A stretch of 64,000 nt of DNA, from contig NZ_LT968776.1 of the NCBI RefSeq assembly GCF_900240975.1, positions 1,793,482 to 1,857,481 on the forward strand. Direction: 5' to 3'. The position numbers were made by a program, and so were the translations under genes. Positions 33,167 through 41,422 of the stretch are shown one piece after another. This DNA is from Mycobacterium sp. 4858 (GTDB lineage: Bacteria; Actinomycetota; Actinomycetes; Mycobacteriales; Mycobacteriaceae). Position 1 is the first letter of the stretch; every line of letters begins with the position of its first letter. The notes under the pieces are model-generated. The model saw nothing but the letters and a program-made list of their open reading frames with translations, had not been told where the DNA came from and searched no databases.

Positions 33167-35083
33167 ATGGTTGAGGTCGAGCGGCACGCCTACGACGTAG
33201 TCGTCATCGGTGCCGGCGGCGCCGGGCTGCGTGCGGTCATCGAGGCGCGCGAACGCGGCCTCAAGGTCGCGGTGGTGTGCAAGTCGCTGTTCGGCAAGGC
33301 CCACACGGTGATGGCCGAGGGCGGCTGCGCGGCGTCGATGGGCAACACCAACCCGAAGGACAACTGGAAGACCCACTTCGGCGACACCATGCGGGGTGGG
33401 AAGTTCCTCAACAACTGGCGGATGGCCGAGCTGCACGCCAAGGAGGCACCGGACCGCGTCTGGGAGCTGGAAACCTATGGCGCGCTGTTCGATCGCCTCA
33501 AAGACGGCAAGATCAGCCAGCGCAACTTCGGCGGGCACACCTACCCGCGGCTGGCGCACGTCGGTGACCGCACCGGCCTGGAGCTGATCCGCACCATGCA
33601 GCAGAAGATCGTCTCGCTGCAGCAGGAGGATCACGCCGAGCTCGGCGACTACGAGGCGCGCATCAAGGTGTTCGCCGAGTGCACCATCACCGAACTGATC
33701 AAGGACGGTGACGCGATCGCCGGCGCGTTCGGCTACTGGCGCGAGACGGGCCAGTTCGTCCTGTTCGAGGCGCCCGCGGTGGTCCTGGCCACCGGCGGCA
33801 TCGGCAAGTCGTTCAAAGTCACCTCGAACTCCTGGGAGTACACCGGCGACGGGCACGCCCTGGCCCTGCGGGCCGGCGCATCGCTGATCAACATGGAGTT
33901 CGTCCAGTTCCACCCCACGGGCATGGTGTGGCCCCCCAGCGTGAAGGGGATCCTGGTCACCGAGGGCGTCCGCGGCGACGGCGGGGTGCTGAAGAACTCT
34001 GACAACAAGCGGTTCATGTTCGACTACATCCCGCCGGTGTTCAAGGGCCAGTACGCCGAGACCGAACAAGAGGCCGACCAGTGGCTCAAGGACAACGACT
34101 CGGCCCGCCGGACCCCCGACCTGCTGCCCCGCGATGAGGTCGCGCGCGCGATCAACTCGGAGGTCAAGGCCGGCCGCGGCAGCCCGCACGGCGGCGTGTT
34201 CCTGGACATCGCGTCCCGGTTGACGCCCGAGGAGATCAAGCGGCGGCTGCCGTCGATGTACCACCAGTTCAAGGAGCTGGCCGGCGTCGACATCACCAAG
34301 GAGCCGATGGAAGTCGGGCCCACGTGCCACTACGTGATGGGCGGCGTCGAGGTCGACGCCGACACGGGTGCGGCCACCGTCCCGGGCCTGTTCGCGGCCG
34401 GCGAGTGCTCCGGCGGCATGCACGGGTCCAACCGCCTGGGCGGCAATTCGCTGTCGGACCTGCTCGTCTTCGGCCGGCGGGCCGGGCTGGGCGCGGCCGA
34501 CTACGTGCGCGCGCTCAGCAGCCGCCCGACCATCTCGGCCGACGCCGTCGAGACCGCGGCGAAGCGGGCGCTGTCCCCGTTCGAGGGACCGGCCAACGGC
34601 GCCGCGGCGGAGAACCCCTACACGCTGCAGCTCGAGCTGCAGCAGTCGATGAATGACCTGGTGGGCATCATCCGCAAGGCCGACGAGGTCTCCGAGGCGC
34701 TCTCCCGCCTGGACAAGCTGCGCGAGCGGTTCAAGAACATGCACGTCGAGGGCGGTCGCCAGTACAACCCCGGCTGGAACCTCGCCATCGACCTGCGCAA
34801 CATGCTGCTGGTCAGCGAGTGCGTCGCCAAGGCCGCGCTGGAGCGCACCGAGAGCCGCGGCGGCCACACCCGCGACGACCACCCGTCGATGGATTCGGGC
34901 TGGCGCAAGGTGCTGCTGGTCTGCCAGGCCGCCGGCGGCGACGAGGTGATCCCGGACATCAGCATCACCCGCAAGGACCAGGTGCCGATGCGGCCGGATC
35001 TGCTGGAGCTCTTCGAGATCTCCGAGCTGGAGAAGTACTACACCGACGACGAGCTGGCCGAGCATCCAGGACGGAGAGGCTAA
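33167..35083 (+). CDS. sdhA: Succinate dehydrogenase flavoprotein subunit, Sdh1 (Rv0248c-like)
   Basis: 638 residues. The FAD-binding motif VVVIGAGGAGLRAVIEARERG is at the N-terminus. The flavin-linking His region is AKAHTVMAEGGCAASMGN-like (His in GKAHTVMAEGG). FVQFHPTGMVWPP carries substrate-binding residues and FAAGECSGGMHGSNRLGGNSLSDLLVFGRRAG the second FAD signature. It oxidises succinate to fumarate in the TCA cycle and respiratory chain. GAGGG precedes the ATG. Its stop overlaps the sdhB start by one base. Confidence 0.94.
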   Translation: MVEVERHAYDVVVIGAGGAGLRAVIEARERGLKVAVVCKSLFGKAHTVMAEGGCAASMGNTNPKDNWKTHFGDTMRGGKFLNNWRMAELHAKEAPDRVWELETYGALFDRLKDGKISQRNFGGHTYPRLAHVGDRTGLELIRTMQQKIVSLQQEDHAELGDYEARIKVFAECTITELIKDGDAIAGAFGYWRETGQFVLFEAPAVVLATGGIGKSFKVTSNSWEYTGDGHALALRAGASLINMEFVQFHPTGMVWPPSVKGILVTEGVRGDGGVLKNSDNKRFMFDYIPPVFKGQYAETEQEADQWLKDNDSARRTPDLLPRDEVARAINSEVKAGRGSPHGGVFLDIASRLTPEEIKRRLPSMYHQFKELAGVDITKEPMEVGPTCHYVMGGVEVDADTGAATVPGLFAAGECSGGMHGSNRLGGNSLSDLLVFGRRAGLGAADYVRALSSRPTISADAVETAAKRALSPFEGPANGAAAENPYTLQLELQQSMNDLVGIIRKADEVSEALSRLDKLRERFKNMHVEGGRQYNPGWNLAIDLRNMLLVSECVAKAALERTESRGGHTRDDHPSMDSGWRKVLLVCQAAGGDEVIPDISITRKDQVPMRPDLLELFEISELEKYYTDDELAEHPGRRG

Positions 35084-35829
35084 TGACCTACAACGCGACC
35101 ATGCGTGTGTGGCGCGGTGACGATGCCAGCGGCGCGCTGCAAGACTTCACGGTTGAGGTCAACGAGGGCGAGGTGGTGCTCGACATCATCCATCGCCTGC
35201 AACAGACCCAGACGCCCGACCTCGCGGTGCGGTGGAACTGCAAGGCGGGCAAGTGCGGCTCCTGCTCGGCGGAGATCAACGGGGTGCCGCGGTTGCTGTG
35301 CATGACCCGGATGTCCACGTTCGCCGAGGACGAGGTCGTGACGGTCACGCCGCTGCGCACCTTCCCGGTGATCCGGGACCTGGTCACCGACGTCTCCTTC
35401 AACTACGAGAAGGCGCGTGAGATCCCCGCCTTCGCGCCGCCGAAGGATCTGCAGCCGGGCGAGTACCGGATGGCGCAGGCCGATGTGCAGCGGTCGCAGG
35501 AGTTCCGCAAGTGCATCGAGTGCTTCCTGTGTCAGAACGTGTGCCACGTGATCCGCGACCACGAGGAGAACAAGAAGGCGTTCGCCGGGCCGCGTTTCCT
35601 GATGCGCATCGCCGAGCTCGAGATGCACCCGCTGGACACGCTGGACCGGCGCAACCAGGCGCAGGAGGAGCACGGCCTGGGCTACTGCAACATCACCAAG
35701 TGCTGCACCGAGGTCTGCCCGGAGAACATCAAGATCACCGACAACGCGCTGATCCCGATGAAAGAGCGGGTCGCCGACCGCAAGTACGACCCCGTGGTGT
35801 GGTTGGGCAACAAGCTGTTCCGGCGCTGA
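35083..35829 (+). CDS. sdhB: Succinate dehydrogenase iron-sulfur subunit, Sdh1 (Rv0247c-like)
   Basis: 248 residues, the same length as Rv0247c. The N-terminal [2Fe-2S] ferredoxin domain has WNCKAGKCGSCSAEINGVPRLLC. The C-terminal domain binds [4Fe-4S] and [3Fe-4S] clusters through KCIECFLCQNVC and YCNITKCCTEVCPENIKITD. It passes electrons from SdhA to the membrane anchor. Translationally coupled to sdhA (TAATG). Confidence 0.94.
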   Translation: MTYNATMRVWRGDDASGALQDFTVEVNEGEVVLDIIHRLQQTQTPDLAVRWNCKAGKCGSCSAEINGVPRLLCMTRMSTFAEDEVVTVTPLRTFPVIRDLVTDVSFNYEKAREIPAFAPPKDLQPGEYRMAQADVQRSQEFRKCIECFLCQNVCHVIRDHEENKKAFAGPRFLMRIAELEMHPLDTLDRRNQAQEEHGLGYCNITKCCTEVCPENIKITDNALIPMKERVADRKYDPVVWLGNKLFRR

Positions 35830-35924
35830 GGCGTTAGCGCGCCCGGCACGCCGGGTACCCGCATATCACCCCGTCGGGCCCGAACCCGACGGTCTGCCCC
35901 CAACCGAAAAGCAGTGTGGACGAT

Positions 35925-36080
35925 ATGCGAGAAACCACCAGCGTCAACGAAATTCGAACCGCGATCCGGGAGATGTCCATGCGCGCCGATCTCGCGCGCA
36001 AGGAAGGCCGCCCCGACGACGCCGCCGAGATCGAGCGGCGGATTGCGGGCTATCGGGCCGAGCTCAGCCGCCGACCCTAG
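35925..36080 (+). CDS. Small helical protein (51 residues), hypothetical
   Basis: ATG 35925 to TAG 36080: starts MRETTSVNEIRTAIREMSMR and continues with charged, helix-favouring sequence ending in AELSRRP. Codon choice is typical of the genome, with mostly G/C third positions. It lies 95 bp after sdhB on the same strand and ends 5 bp from the flavin-reductase stop. No family recognised. It could be a small accessory of the operon or a free-standing small gene. Confidence 0.5.
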   Translation: MRETTSVNEIRTAIREMSMRADLARKEGRPDDAAEIERRIAGYRAELSRRP

Positions 36081-36085
36081 CCCGG

Positions 36086-36574
36086 TCAGGCGCCGAGGCG
36101 CCGGAACACGCTGCGGTGAAACACGATCGGCGCCACCTCGGCGTCGATGGTCACCTCGTTGACCCGCAGCACCACGATGGTGTGATCCCCCGCCGGGATC
36201 AGCTGCTCGACCGCGCTTTCCAGCCACAGGCCGGTGCCCTTGATGAAGACCGCCCCGCTGTCCCTGGACACCGTCTCCAGGCCGGCGAACCTGTCGCCGG
36301 TCTTGGCGGCCAGGGTCCGCGCCGCCTCGTCATGAGCCTCGCCGAGCACGCTGATGCCCAGCATGGGCAGGTCCTTGAGCTTGGGCCACGTCGTCGACGT
36401 GTTCTGCACGCAGAACGACACCAGCGGCGGGTCCAGCGAGACGGGGACGAAGGTGCTCGCCGCGAGGCCCTCCCGGGCGCCCCGGACCTCCGCGGCGATG
36501 GCGACCACCCCCGACGGGAAGTGGCCGAAGGCCTCGCGAAGTGTGGACGGTGTCAGGTTCTTGTTCGAGTTCAC
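36086..36574 (-). CDS. Flavin reductase domain protein (Rv0245-like)
   Basis: 162 residues from GTG 36574, the length of Rv0245. FMN-binding split-barrel: LREAFGHFPSGVVAIAAEV, GLAASTFVPVSLDPPLVSFCV (the family signature), and AGDHTIVVLRVNEV. Such enzymes reduce FMN or FAD with NAD(P)H for partner monooxygenases, or bind F420. The neighbouring 2-oxoglutarate oxygenase ends 6 bp upstream of its start, so the two form an operon. Confidence 0.87.
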   Translation of the reverse strand: MNSNKNLTPSTLREAFGHFPSGVVAIAAEVRGAREGLAASTFVPVSLDPPLVSFCVQNTSTTWPKLKDLPMLGISVLGEAHDEAARTLAAKTGDRFAGLETVSRDSGAVFIKGTGLWLESAVEQLIPAGDHTIVVLRVNEVTIDAEVAPIVFHRSVFRRLGA

Positions 36575-36580
36575 CGGAAT

Positions 36581-37606
36581 TCATTCGCCCCTTGAGCCGA
36601 GAACGGGATTCTCGTCCCCGACCCTACCTGGCGAATACCCGTGCGCTGAAGCCACATCGGGGTGCGCGCGCAGCCTGCTCTTCCAGGCGTTGCGGCCGTA
36701 GACGGAGAAGATCGGATCCGAGGGGTCGACCACCCGGCCTGCGCGTGCCCGCAGCTCGGCCGGCAGCGTCAGCACCGGGATCCGCGCGTCCAACCGTGGG
36801 TTGAAGAAATAGGGCACCGAGATCCGTTCCGCCTGCTGCGCGTCCAGGGTCACCCGGTGCTCGGTGGCCCGCAGGTAACCGCCCGTGGCCACCTCGAGCA
36901 GCTCGCCGATGTTGACGACGAAGGCGCCGTCGGCGGGCGGCACGTCGATCCAGTCCTGGGTTCCGGGGCGGCGCACCTGCAGGCCCCGGCTGCCCGGCTC
37001 GGCCAGCAGCAGCGTGAGCACCCCGGCGTCCTTGTGCGGGCCGACCCCCTGCGGCGAGGCGGCGCTCCGCGGGTAGCGCACGATCTTGATCAGCGTGGCG
37101 GGGGTTTCGGCGAAGGCGGGGTCGAAGACGTCCGGCGGACTTCCCAGGGAGGCCGCCCAGTGCCGGAGCAGCGTGCGCGCCACCGCGGACAGCGCCGCGT
37201 CCCACTCGGCGACGATGCCCGGCAGCTCGGGCAGCGCGGCCGGCCACTGGTTGGGCCCCTGCAACCACAGGTAGTCCGGCTTACCCGGGCCCCCGACGGG
37301 CGCCCGCTCCGGTCCGATGTCGATCTGCTCCCGCCAGTCCGTCTGCCCGCAGGTCAGCTCGCCGCCCAGCCGGGTGTAGCCGCGGAAGTGCGGGCTGCGC
37401 GCCATCGCGACCGCGTCCTTCTCGGGCTGGGGCAGCTCGAACAGCCGCCGCGCCACCCCCAGCAGCCTGCGGGTGAGCTCGTCGGGCACGCCGTGGCCGG
37501 TCAGGTAGAAGAAGCCCACCTCGTGCGCGGCCTCGCGCAACCCCCGCCGCAACGGGGCCGCCGACGTGCGCAGATCCACTACGGGCAGGGTGGTGATGCA
37601 TCCCAT
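36581..37606 (-). CDS. Fe(II)/2-oxoglutarate-dependent oxygenase (isopenicillin-N-synthase-like)
   Basis: 341 residues. The N-terminal DIOX_N part has LREAAHEVGFFYLTGHGVP. The C-terminal double-stranded beta-helix carries the iron triad GPHKDAGVLTLLL (His191, Asp193) and ATEHRV (His250), plus RISVPYFF (Arg261 and Ser263) for 2-oxoglutarate. It hydroxylates or oxidises a small unknown substrate. It runs into the flavin-reductase gene 6 bp downstream. Divergent from fadE5. Confidence 0.88.
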   Translation of the reverse strand: MGCITTLPVVDLRTSAAPLRRGLREAAHEVGFFYLTGHGVPDELTRRLLGVARRLFELPQPEKDAVAMARSPHFRGYTRLGGELTCGQTDWREQIDIGPERAPVGGPGKPDYLWLQGPNQWPAALPELPGIVAEWDAALSAVARTLLRHWAASLGSPPDVFDPAFAETPATLIKIVRYPRSAASPQGVGPHKDAGVLTLLLAEPGSRGLQVRRPGTQDWIDVPPADGAFVVNIGELLEVATGGYLRATEHRVTLDAQQAERISVPYFFNPRLDARIPVLTLPAELRARAGRVVDPSDPIFSVYGRNAWKSRLRAHPDVASAHGYSPGRVGDENPVLGSRGE

Positions 37607-37659
37607 AGTTTCAGATCCGTTTCGTTATCGCCGCAGGTCAGAGGCGCCACATCGGCTCC

Positions 37660-37671
37660 CCAACCGGTTGG
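37660..37671. promoter_or_regulatory. Perfect palindrome CCAACCGGTTGG
   Basis: 12-bp perfect palindrome in the 203-bp region between the 2-oxoglutarate oxygenase and fadE5. It closely resembles the repeat upstream of fadE6 at 12271-12284 and may be a shared operator. Confidence 0.5.
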
Positions 37672-37740
37672 TTAATTAGACGATGAAATCTAGCTCACAT
37701 TGACTTGCGTTGAACTAACCGAGAGCGATATTTTAGCGGT

Positions 37741-37756
37741 GTTACTGGTGGGTAAC
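37741..37756. promoter_or_regulatory. Inverted repeat GTTACT-GGTG-GGTAAC before fadE5
   Basis: 6-4-6 repeat with one mismatch, 54 bp before the fadE5 start. It has the same TTACT-N4-RGTAA form and spacing as the perfect repeat in the fadA2/fabG4 promoter region at 41341-41356. Confidence 0.55.
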
Positions 37757-37809
37757 TTAGACCTAGTACCCAACCATTCGAGTGGCATTCTCAACGAGGA
37801 GGAACCGTA

Positions 37810-39645
37810 GTGAGCCACTACAAGAGCAACGTCCGTGACCAGGTGTTCAACCTGTTCGAGGTCCTGGGCGTTGAGAAGGCTTTGGGCGCCGGCGACTACA
37901 GCGATCTGGATGTCGACACCGCCCGCGAGATGCTGTCGGAGATCAGCCGGCTGGCCGAGGGGCCCATCGCCGAGTCGTTCGTCGAGGGCGACCGCAATCC
38001 CCCGGTATTCGACCCGAAGACCCACTCGGTGACGCTGCCGGAGTCGTTCAAGAAGTCCGTCCGCGCCGTCACCGAGGCCGGTTGGGACAAGGTCGGCATC
38101 GACGAGGTCCTCGGCGGCATGCCGATGCCCCGGGCGCTGGTGTGGGCCCTGCACGAGCACCTGCTGGGCGCCAACCCCGCCGTCTGGATGTACGGCGGCG
38201 GCGCCGGCTTCGCCAACATCCTCTACCACCTGGGCACCGAGGAGCAGAAGAAGTGGGCCGTGATCTGCGCCGAGCGCGGCTGGGGCTCCACCATGGTGCT
38301 CACCGAGCCGGACGCCGGTTCCGACGTCGGCGCCGGGCGGACCAAGGCGATCAAGCAGGACGACGGCTCCTGGCACATCGACGGCGTGAAGCGGTTCATC
38401 ACCTCCGCGGACTCCGGTGACCTGTTCGAGAACATCTTCCACCTGGTGCTGGCCCGCCCCGAGGGCGCGGGTCCGGGCACCAAGGGCCTGTCGCTGTTCT
38501 TCGTGCCGAAGTTCCTGTTCGACTTCGAGACCGGCGAGCTGGGCGAGCGCAACGGCGTCTTCGTCACCAACGTCGAGCACAAGATGGGCCTGAAGGTGTC
38601 GGCCACGTGTGAGCTGTCCTTCGGCCAGCACGACGTGCCCGCCAAGGGCTGGCTGGTCGGCGAGGTGCACAACGGCATCGCGCAGATGTTCGAGGTCATC
38701 GAGCAGGCGCGCATGATGGTCGGGACCAAGGCCATCGCGACGCTGTCGACCGGTTACCTGAACGCGCTGGAGTACGCCAAGTCCCGCGTGCAGGGCGCCG
38801 ACATGACGCAGATGACCGACAAGACCGCTCCGCGGGTGACCATCACGCACCACCCCGACGTGCGCCGGTCGCTGATGACCCAGAAGGCCTACGCCGAGGG
38901 GCTGCGTGCGCTGTACCTCTACACCGCGACCTACCAGGACGCGGCGGTTGCCGAGGCGGTGCACGGTGTGGACGCCGAACTGGCCGTCAAGGTCAACGAC
39001 CTGATGTTGCCGGTGGTCAAGGGTGTCGGTTCCGAGCAGGCCTACGCCAAGCTCACCGAGAGCCTGCAGACTTTCGGTGGGTCCGGCTTCCTGCAGGACT
39101 ACCCGATCGAGCAGTACATCCGCGACGCCAAGATCGACTCCCTCTACGAGGGCACCACGGCCATCCAGGCGCAGGACTTCTTCTTCCGGAAGATCATCCG
39201 CGACAAGGGTGTGGCGCTGGCCCACGTGTCGGGCGAGATTCAGAAGTTCGTGGACAGCGAGTCGGGCAACGGCCGGCTGAAGTCCGAGCGCGAGCTGCTG
39301 GCCAAGGCGCTGGCCGACGTGCAGGCGATGGCGGCCACGCTGACCGGTTACCTGATGGCGGCGCAGGAGGACGTGACCAGCCTCTACAAGGTGGGCCTGG
39401 GATCGGTGCGCTTCCTGATGAGCGTCGGCGACCTGGTCATCGGCTGGTTGCTGCAGCGTCAGGCCGCGGTGGCGGTGCAGGCGCTGGACGCCGGCGCCAG
39501 CGGCGACGAGCGGTCCTTCTACGAGGGCAAGGTCGCGGTGGCGTCGTTCTTCGCGAAGAACTTCCTGCCGCTGCTGGCGAGCACCCGCGAGGTGATCGAG
39601 ACGCTGGACAACGACATCATGGAGCTCGACGAGGCCGCCTTCTAG
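37810..39645 (+). CDS. fadE5: Acyl-CoA dehydrogenase FadE5
   Basis: 611 residues from GTG 37810, with GAGGAGGAA upstream; same length as Rv0244c. ACAD fold with WGSTMVLTEPDAGSDVGAGRT (FAD/substrate signature), LQTFGGSGFLQDYPIEQYIRDAKID and YEGTTAIQAQDFFF with the C-terminal catalytic-side loop. An additional C-terminal domain of about 120 residues is typical of the very-long-chain type. It catalyses the first step of beta-oxidation with broad chain-length use. Ends in tandem hairpin terminators. Confidence 0.94.
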   Translation: MSHYKSNVRDQVFNLFEVLGVEKALGAGDYSDLDVDTAREMLSEISRLAEGPIAESFVEGDRNPPVFDPKTHSVTLPESFKKSVRAVTEAGWDKVGIDEVLGGMPMPRALVWALHEHLLGANPAVWMYGGGAGFANILYHLGTEEQKKWAVICAERGWGSTMVLTEPDAGSDVGAGRTKAIKQDDGSWHIDGVKRFITSADSGDLFENIFHLVLARPEGAGPGTKGLSLFFVPKFLFDFETGELGERNGVFVTNVEHKMGLKVSATCELSFGQHDVPAKGWLVGEVHNGIAQMFEVIEQARMMVGTKAIATLSTGYLNALEYAKSRVQGADMTQMTDKTAPRVTITHHPDVRRSLMTQKAYAEGLRALYLYTATYQDAAVAEAVHGVDAELAVKVNDLMLPVVKGVGSEQAYAKLTESLQTFGGSGFLQDYPIEQYIRDAKIDSLYEGTTAIQAQDFFFRKIIRDKGVALAHVSGEIQKFVDSESGNGRLKSERELLAKALADVQAMAATLTGYLMAAQEDVTSLYKVGLGSVRFLMSVGDLVIGWLLQRQAAVAVQALDAGASGDERSFYEGKVAVASFFAKNFLPLLASTREVIETLDNDIMELDEAAF

Positions 39646-39666
39646 GCCGCCGCCGAGATGATGAGC

Positions 39667-39699
39667 AAAACCCCGCTCCCGAAATGGGAGCGGGGTTTT
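39667..39699 (+). terminator. Strong intrinsic terminator after fadE5
   Basis: A 14-bp perfect stem (AAAACCCCGCTCCC with its complement) around the loop GAAAT, followed by a T tract, 21 bp after the fadE5 stop. Confidence 0.88.
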
Positions 39700-39725
39700 T
39701 ATCTGGCGCCCCAGGCACCAAAAAA

Positions 39726-39760
39726 GGCCGCCGCTGGATCCCCTCACTCCAGCGGCGGCC
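39726..39760. terminator. Second hairpin between convergent fadE5 and fadA2
   Basis: GGCCGCCGCTGGA pairs perfectly (13 bp) with its complement around a 9-nt loop, with AAAAA before it and CTTCTC after it. With the preceding hairpin it probably stops transcription from both sides. Confidence 0.7.
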
Positions 39761-39931
39761 CTTCTCGCACGCCCGGCGCGTTCTTTTCGCCCCCGGGCGA
39801 CGGACTAGGGATGCCCCGTATTGCCGTCGGGGTCGGGGGGTCAGACCACAACACGGGGTCATCCGCGCTCTCGAATACCCCTCCGCCCGGATTACTAACC
39901 CGCTGTGACCGATGTCATGAAACCGGCCGGC

Positions 39932-41272
39932 TCAGGCCTCCAGGATCGCGGCCACGCCCTGCCCGCCCGCGGCGCAGATGGAAACCAGGGCCCGCAGCGG
40001 CTTGCCCGCGCCGCCCTTCTGCTCCGCCTTCTTCTCCGCGAGCTGCTTGGCCGCCTGGGCGAGGATCCGCCCGCCGGTGGCGGCGAAGGGATGGCCGGCG
40101 GCCAGCGACGAGCCGTTGACGTTGAGCTTGGCCCGGTCGATCGAACCCAGCGCGGCGTCCAGCCCCAGCCGTTCCTTGCAGTAGTCCTCCGACTCCCACG
40201 CCTGCAGGTGCGCCAGCACCACCGAGGCGAAGGCCTCGTGGATCTCGTAGAAGTCGAAGTCCTGCAGGCTCAGGCCGTTGCGCGCCAGCAGTCGCGGCAC
40301 CGCGTAAGTCGGCGCCATCAGCAGGCCGTCCCGGCCGTTGACGTAGTCGACGGCGGCGGTTTCGGCGTCCACCAGGAAGGCCAGCGGCGTCAGCGAGTGG
40401 GCGGCCGCCCACTCCTCGCTGGAAAGCAGCGCGACCGACGCCCCGTCGGTCAGGGGGGTCGAGTTGCCCGCCGTCATCGTCGCGTCGCCGGACTTCACCC
40501 CGAACACCGGCTTGAGCTTCGCCAGCTTCTCGGCCGACGAATCCGGCCGCAGGTTGTCGTCGCGGTAGAGGCCGAGGAACGGGGTGACCAGGTCGTCGAA
40601 GAAACCCCGATCGTAGGCGGCCGCCATGTTGCGGTGGCTGGCGGCGGCGAGCTCGTCCTGGTCGACGCGCTTGATGCCCATCTGCTTGGCGGTGATCGCC
40701 TGGTGCTCGCCCATGGACAGCCCCGTGCGGGGCTCGCTGTTGACCGGGATCTGGATACCCAGGGTCGCGGGCAGCGTGCCCACCAGCCTCAGCCGCTGGA
40801 CGTTGGACTTGGAGCGGCGCAACTTGAGCAGCGTGCGGCGCAGGTTGTCGCCGAGGGCGATCGGCGGGTCGGAGGTGGTGTCGACGCCGCCCGCGGCGGC
40901 CACCTCGTAGCGGCCGGACGCGATGCCGTCGGAGGCGGCGATCGCCGCCTGCAGGCCGGTGCCGCAGGCCTGTTGCAGGTCGAACGCCGGCGTGTACGAC
41001 GACAGCTCGGAGCCCAGCACGCATTCGCGGGTGAGGTTGAAGTCCCGGCTGTGCTTGAGCACGGCGCCGCCGACCACCGCACCCAAGCGCTCGCCGGCCA
41101 ACCCGAAGCGGTCGACCAGCCCACCCAGCGCGGCGGTGAACATGTCCTGGTTGGACGCCTCGGCGTACGCGCCGTCGGACCGGGCGAACGGGATGCGGTT
41201 GCCGCCCAGCACGGCGACTCGTCGCCGCTGCGAGCTGCGCTGGTTGCTTGCCTCGGAACTTGCAGGGGCCAC
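39932..41272 (-). CDS. fadA2: Acetyl-CoA acyltransferase (thiolase) FadA2
   Basis: 446 residues from GTG 41272; GGAGAAGACA lies upstream. Thiolase fold: the nucleophile Cys is in FDLQQACGTGLQAA. The other catalytic motifs are EIHEAFASVVLAHL, NVNGSSLAAGHPFAATGGR (His) and SICAAGGQGVAAI (Cys). It cleaves 3-ketoacyl-CoA to acetyl-CoA. Orthologue of Rv0243. Divergent from fabG4 and probably co-regulated with it and fadE5. Confidence 0.94.
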   Translation of the reverse strand: MAPASSEASNQRSSQRRRVAVLGGNRIPFARSDGAYAEASNQDMFTAALGGLVDRFGLAGERLGAVVGGAVLKHSRDFNLTRECVLGSELSSYTPAFDLQQACGTGLQAAIAASDGIASGRYEVAAAGGVDTTSDPPIALGDNLRRTLLKLRRSKSNVQRLRLVGTLPATLGIQIPVNSEPRTGLSMGEHQAITAKQMGIKRVDQDELAAASHRNMAAAYDRGFFDDLVTPFLGLYRDDNLRPDSSAEKLAKLKPVFGVKSGDATMTAGNSTPLTDGASVALLSSEEWAAAHSLTPLAFLVDAETAAVDYVNGRDGLLMAPTYAVPRLLARNGLSLQDFDFYEIHEAFASVVLAHLQAWESEDYCKERLGLDAALGSIDRAKLNVNGSSLAAGHPFAATGGRILAQAAKQLAEKKAEQKGGAGKPLRALVSICAAGGQGVAAILEA

Positions 41273-41340
41273 TGTCTTCTCCGTGTATCTGCGGTCTGTT
41301 GGTTTTCCGGATGCCCGTTGGGGCCATACTACCCACTGTT

Positions 41341-41356
41341 CTTACTCTGAAGTAAG
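41341..41356. promoter_or_regulatory. Perfect inverted repeat CTTACT-CTGA-AGTAAG
   Basis: 6-4-6 perfect palindrome in the 150-bp divergent fadA2/fabG4 region. It shares the TTACT-N4-RGTAA core with the site before fadE5, suggesting one regulator for the whole fatty-acid module. Confidence 0.6.
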
Positions 41357-41422
41357 TTCGACCTCGATACGGTTGTGCTGTAGGCGCACCCCCGACTGAG
41401 AAGCAGATGGAAGGTAGCTCCG

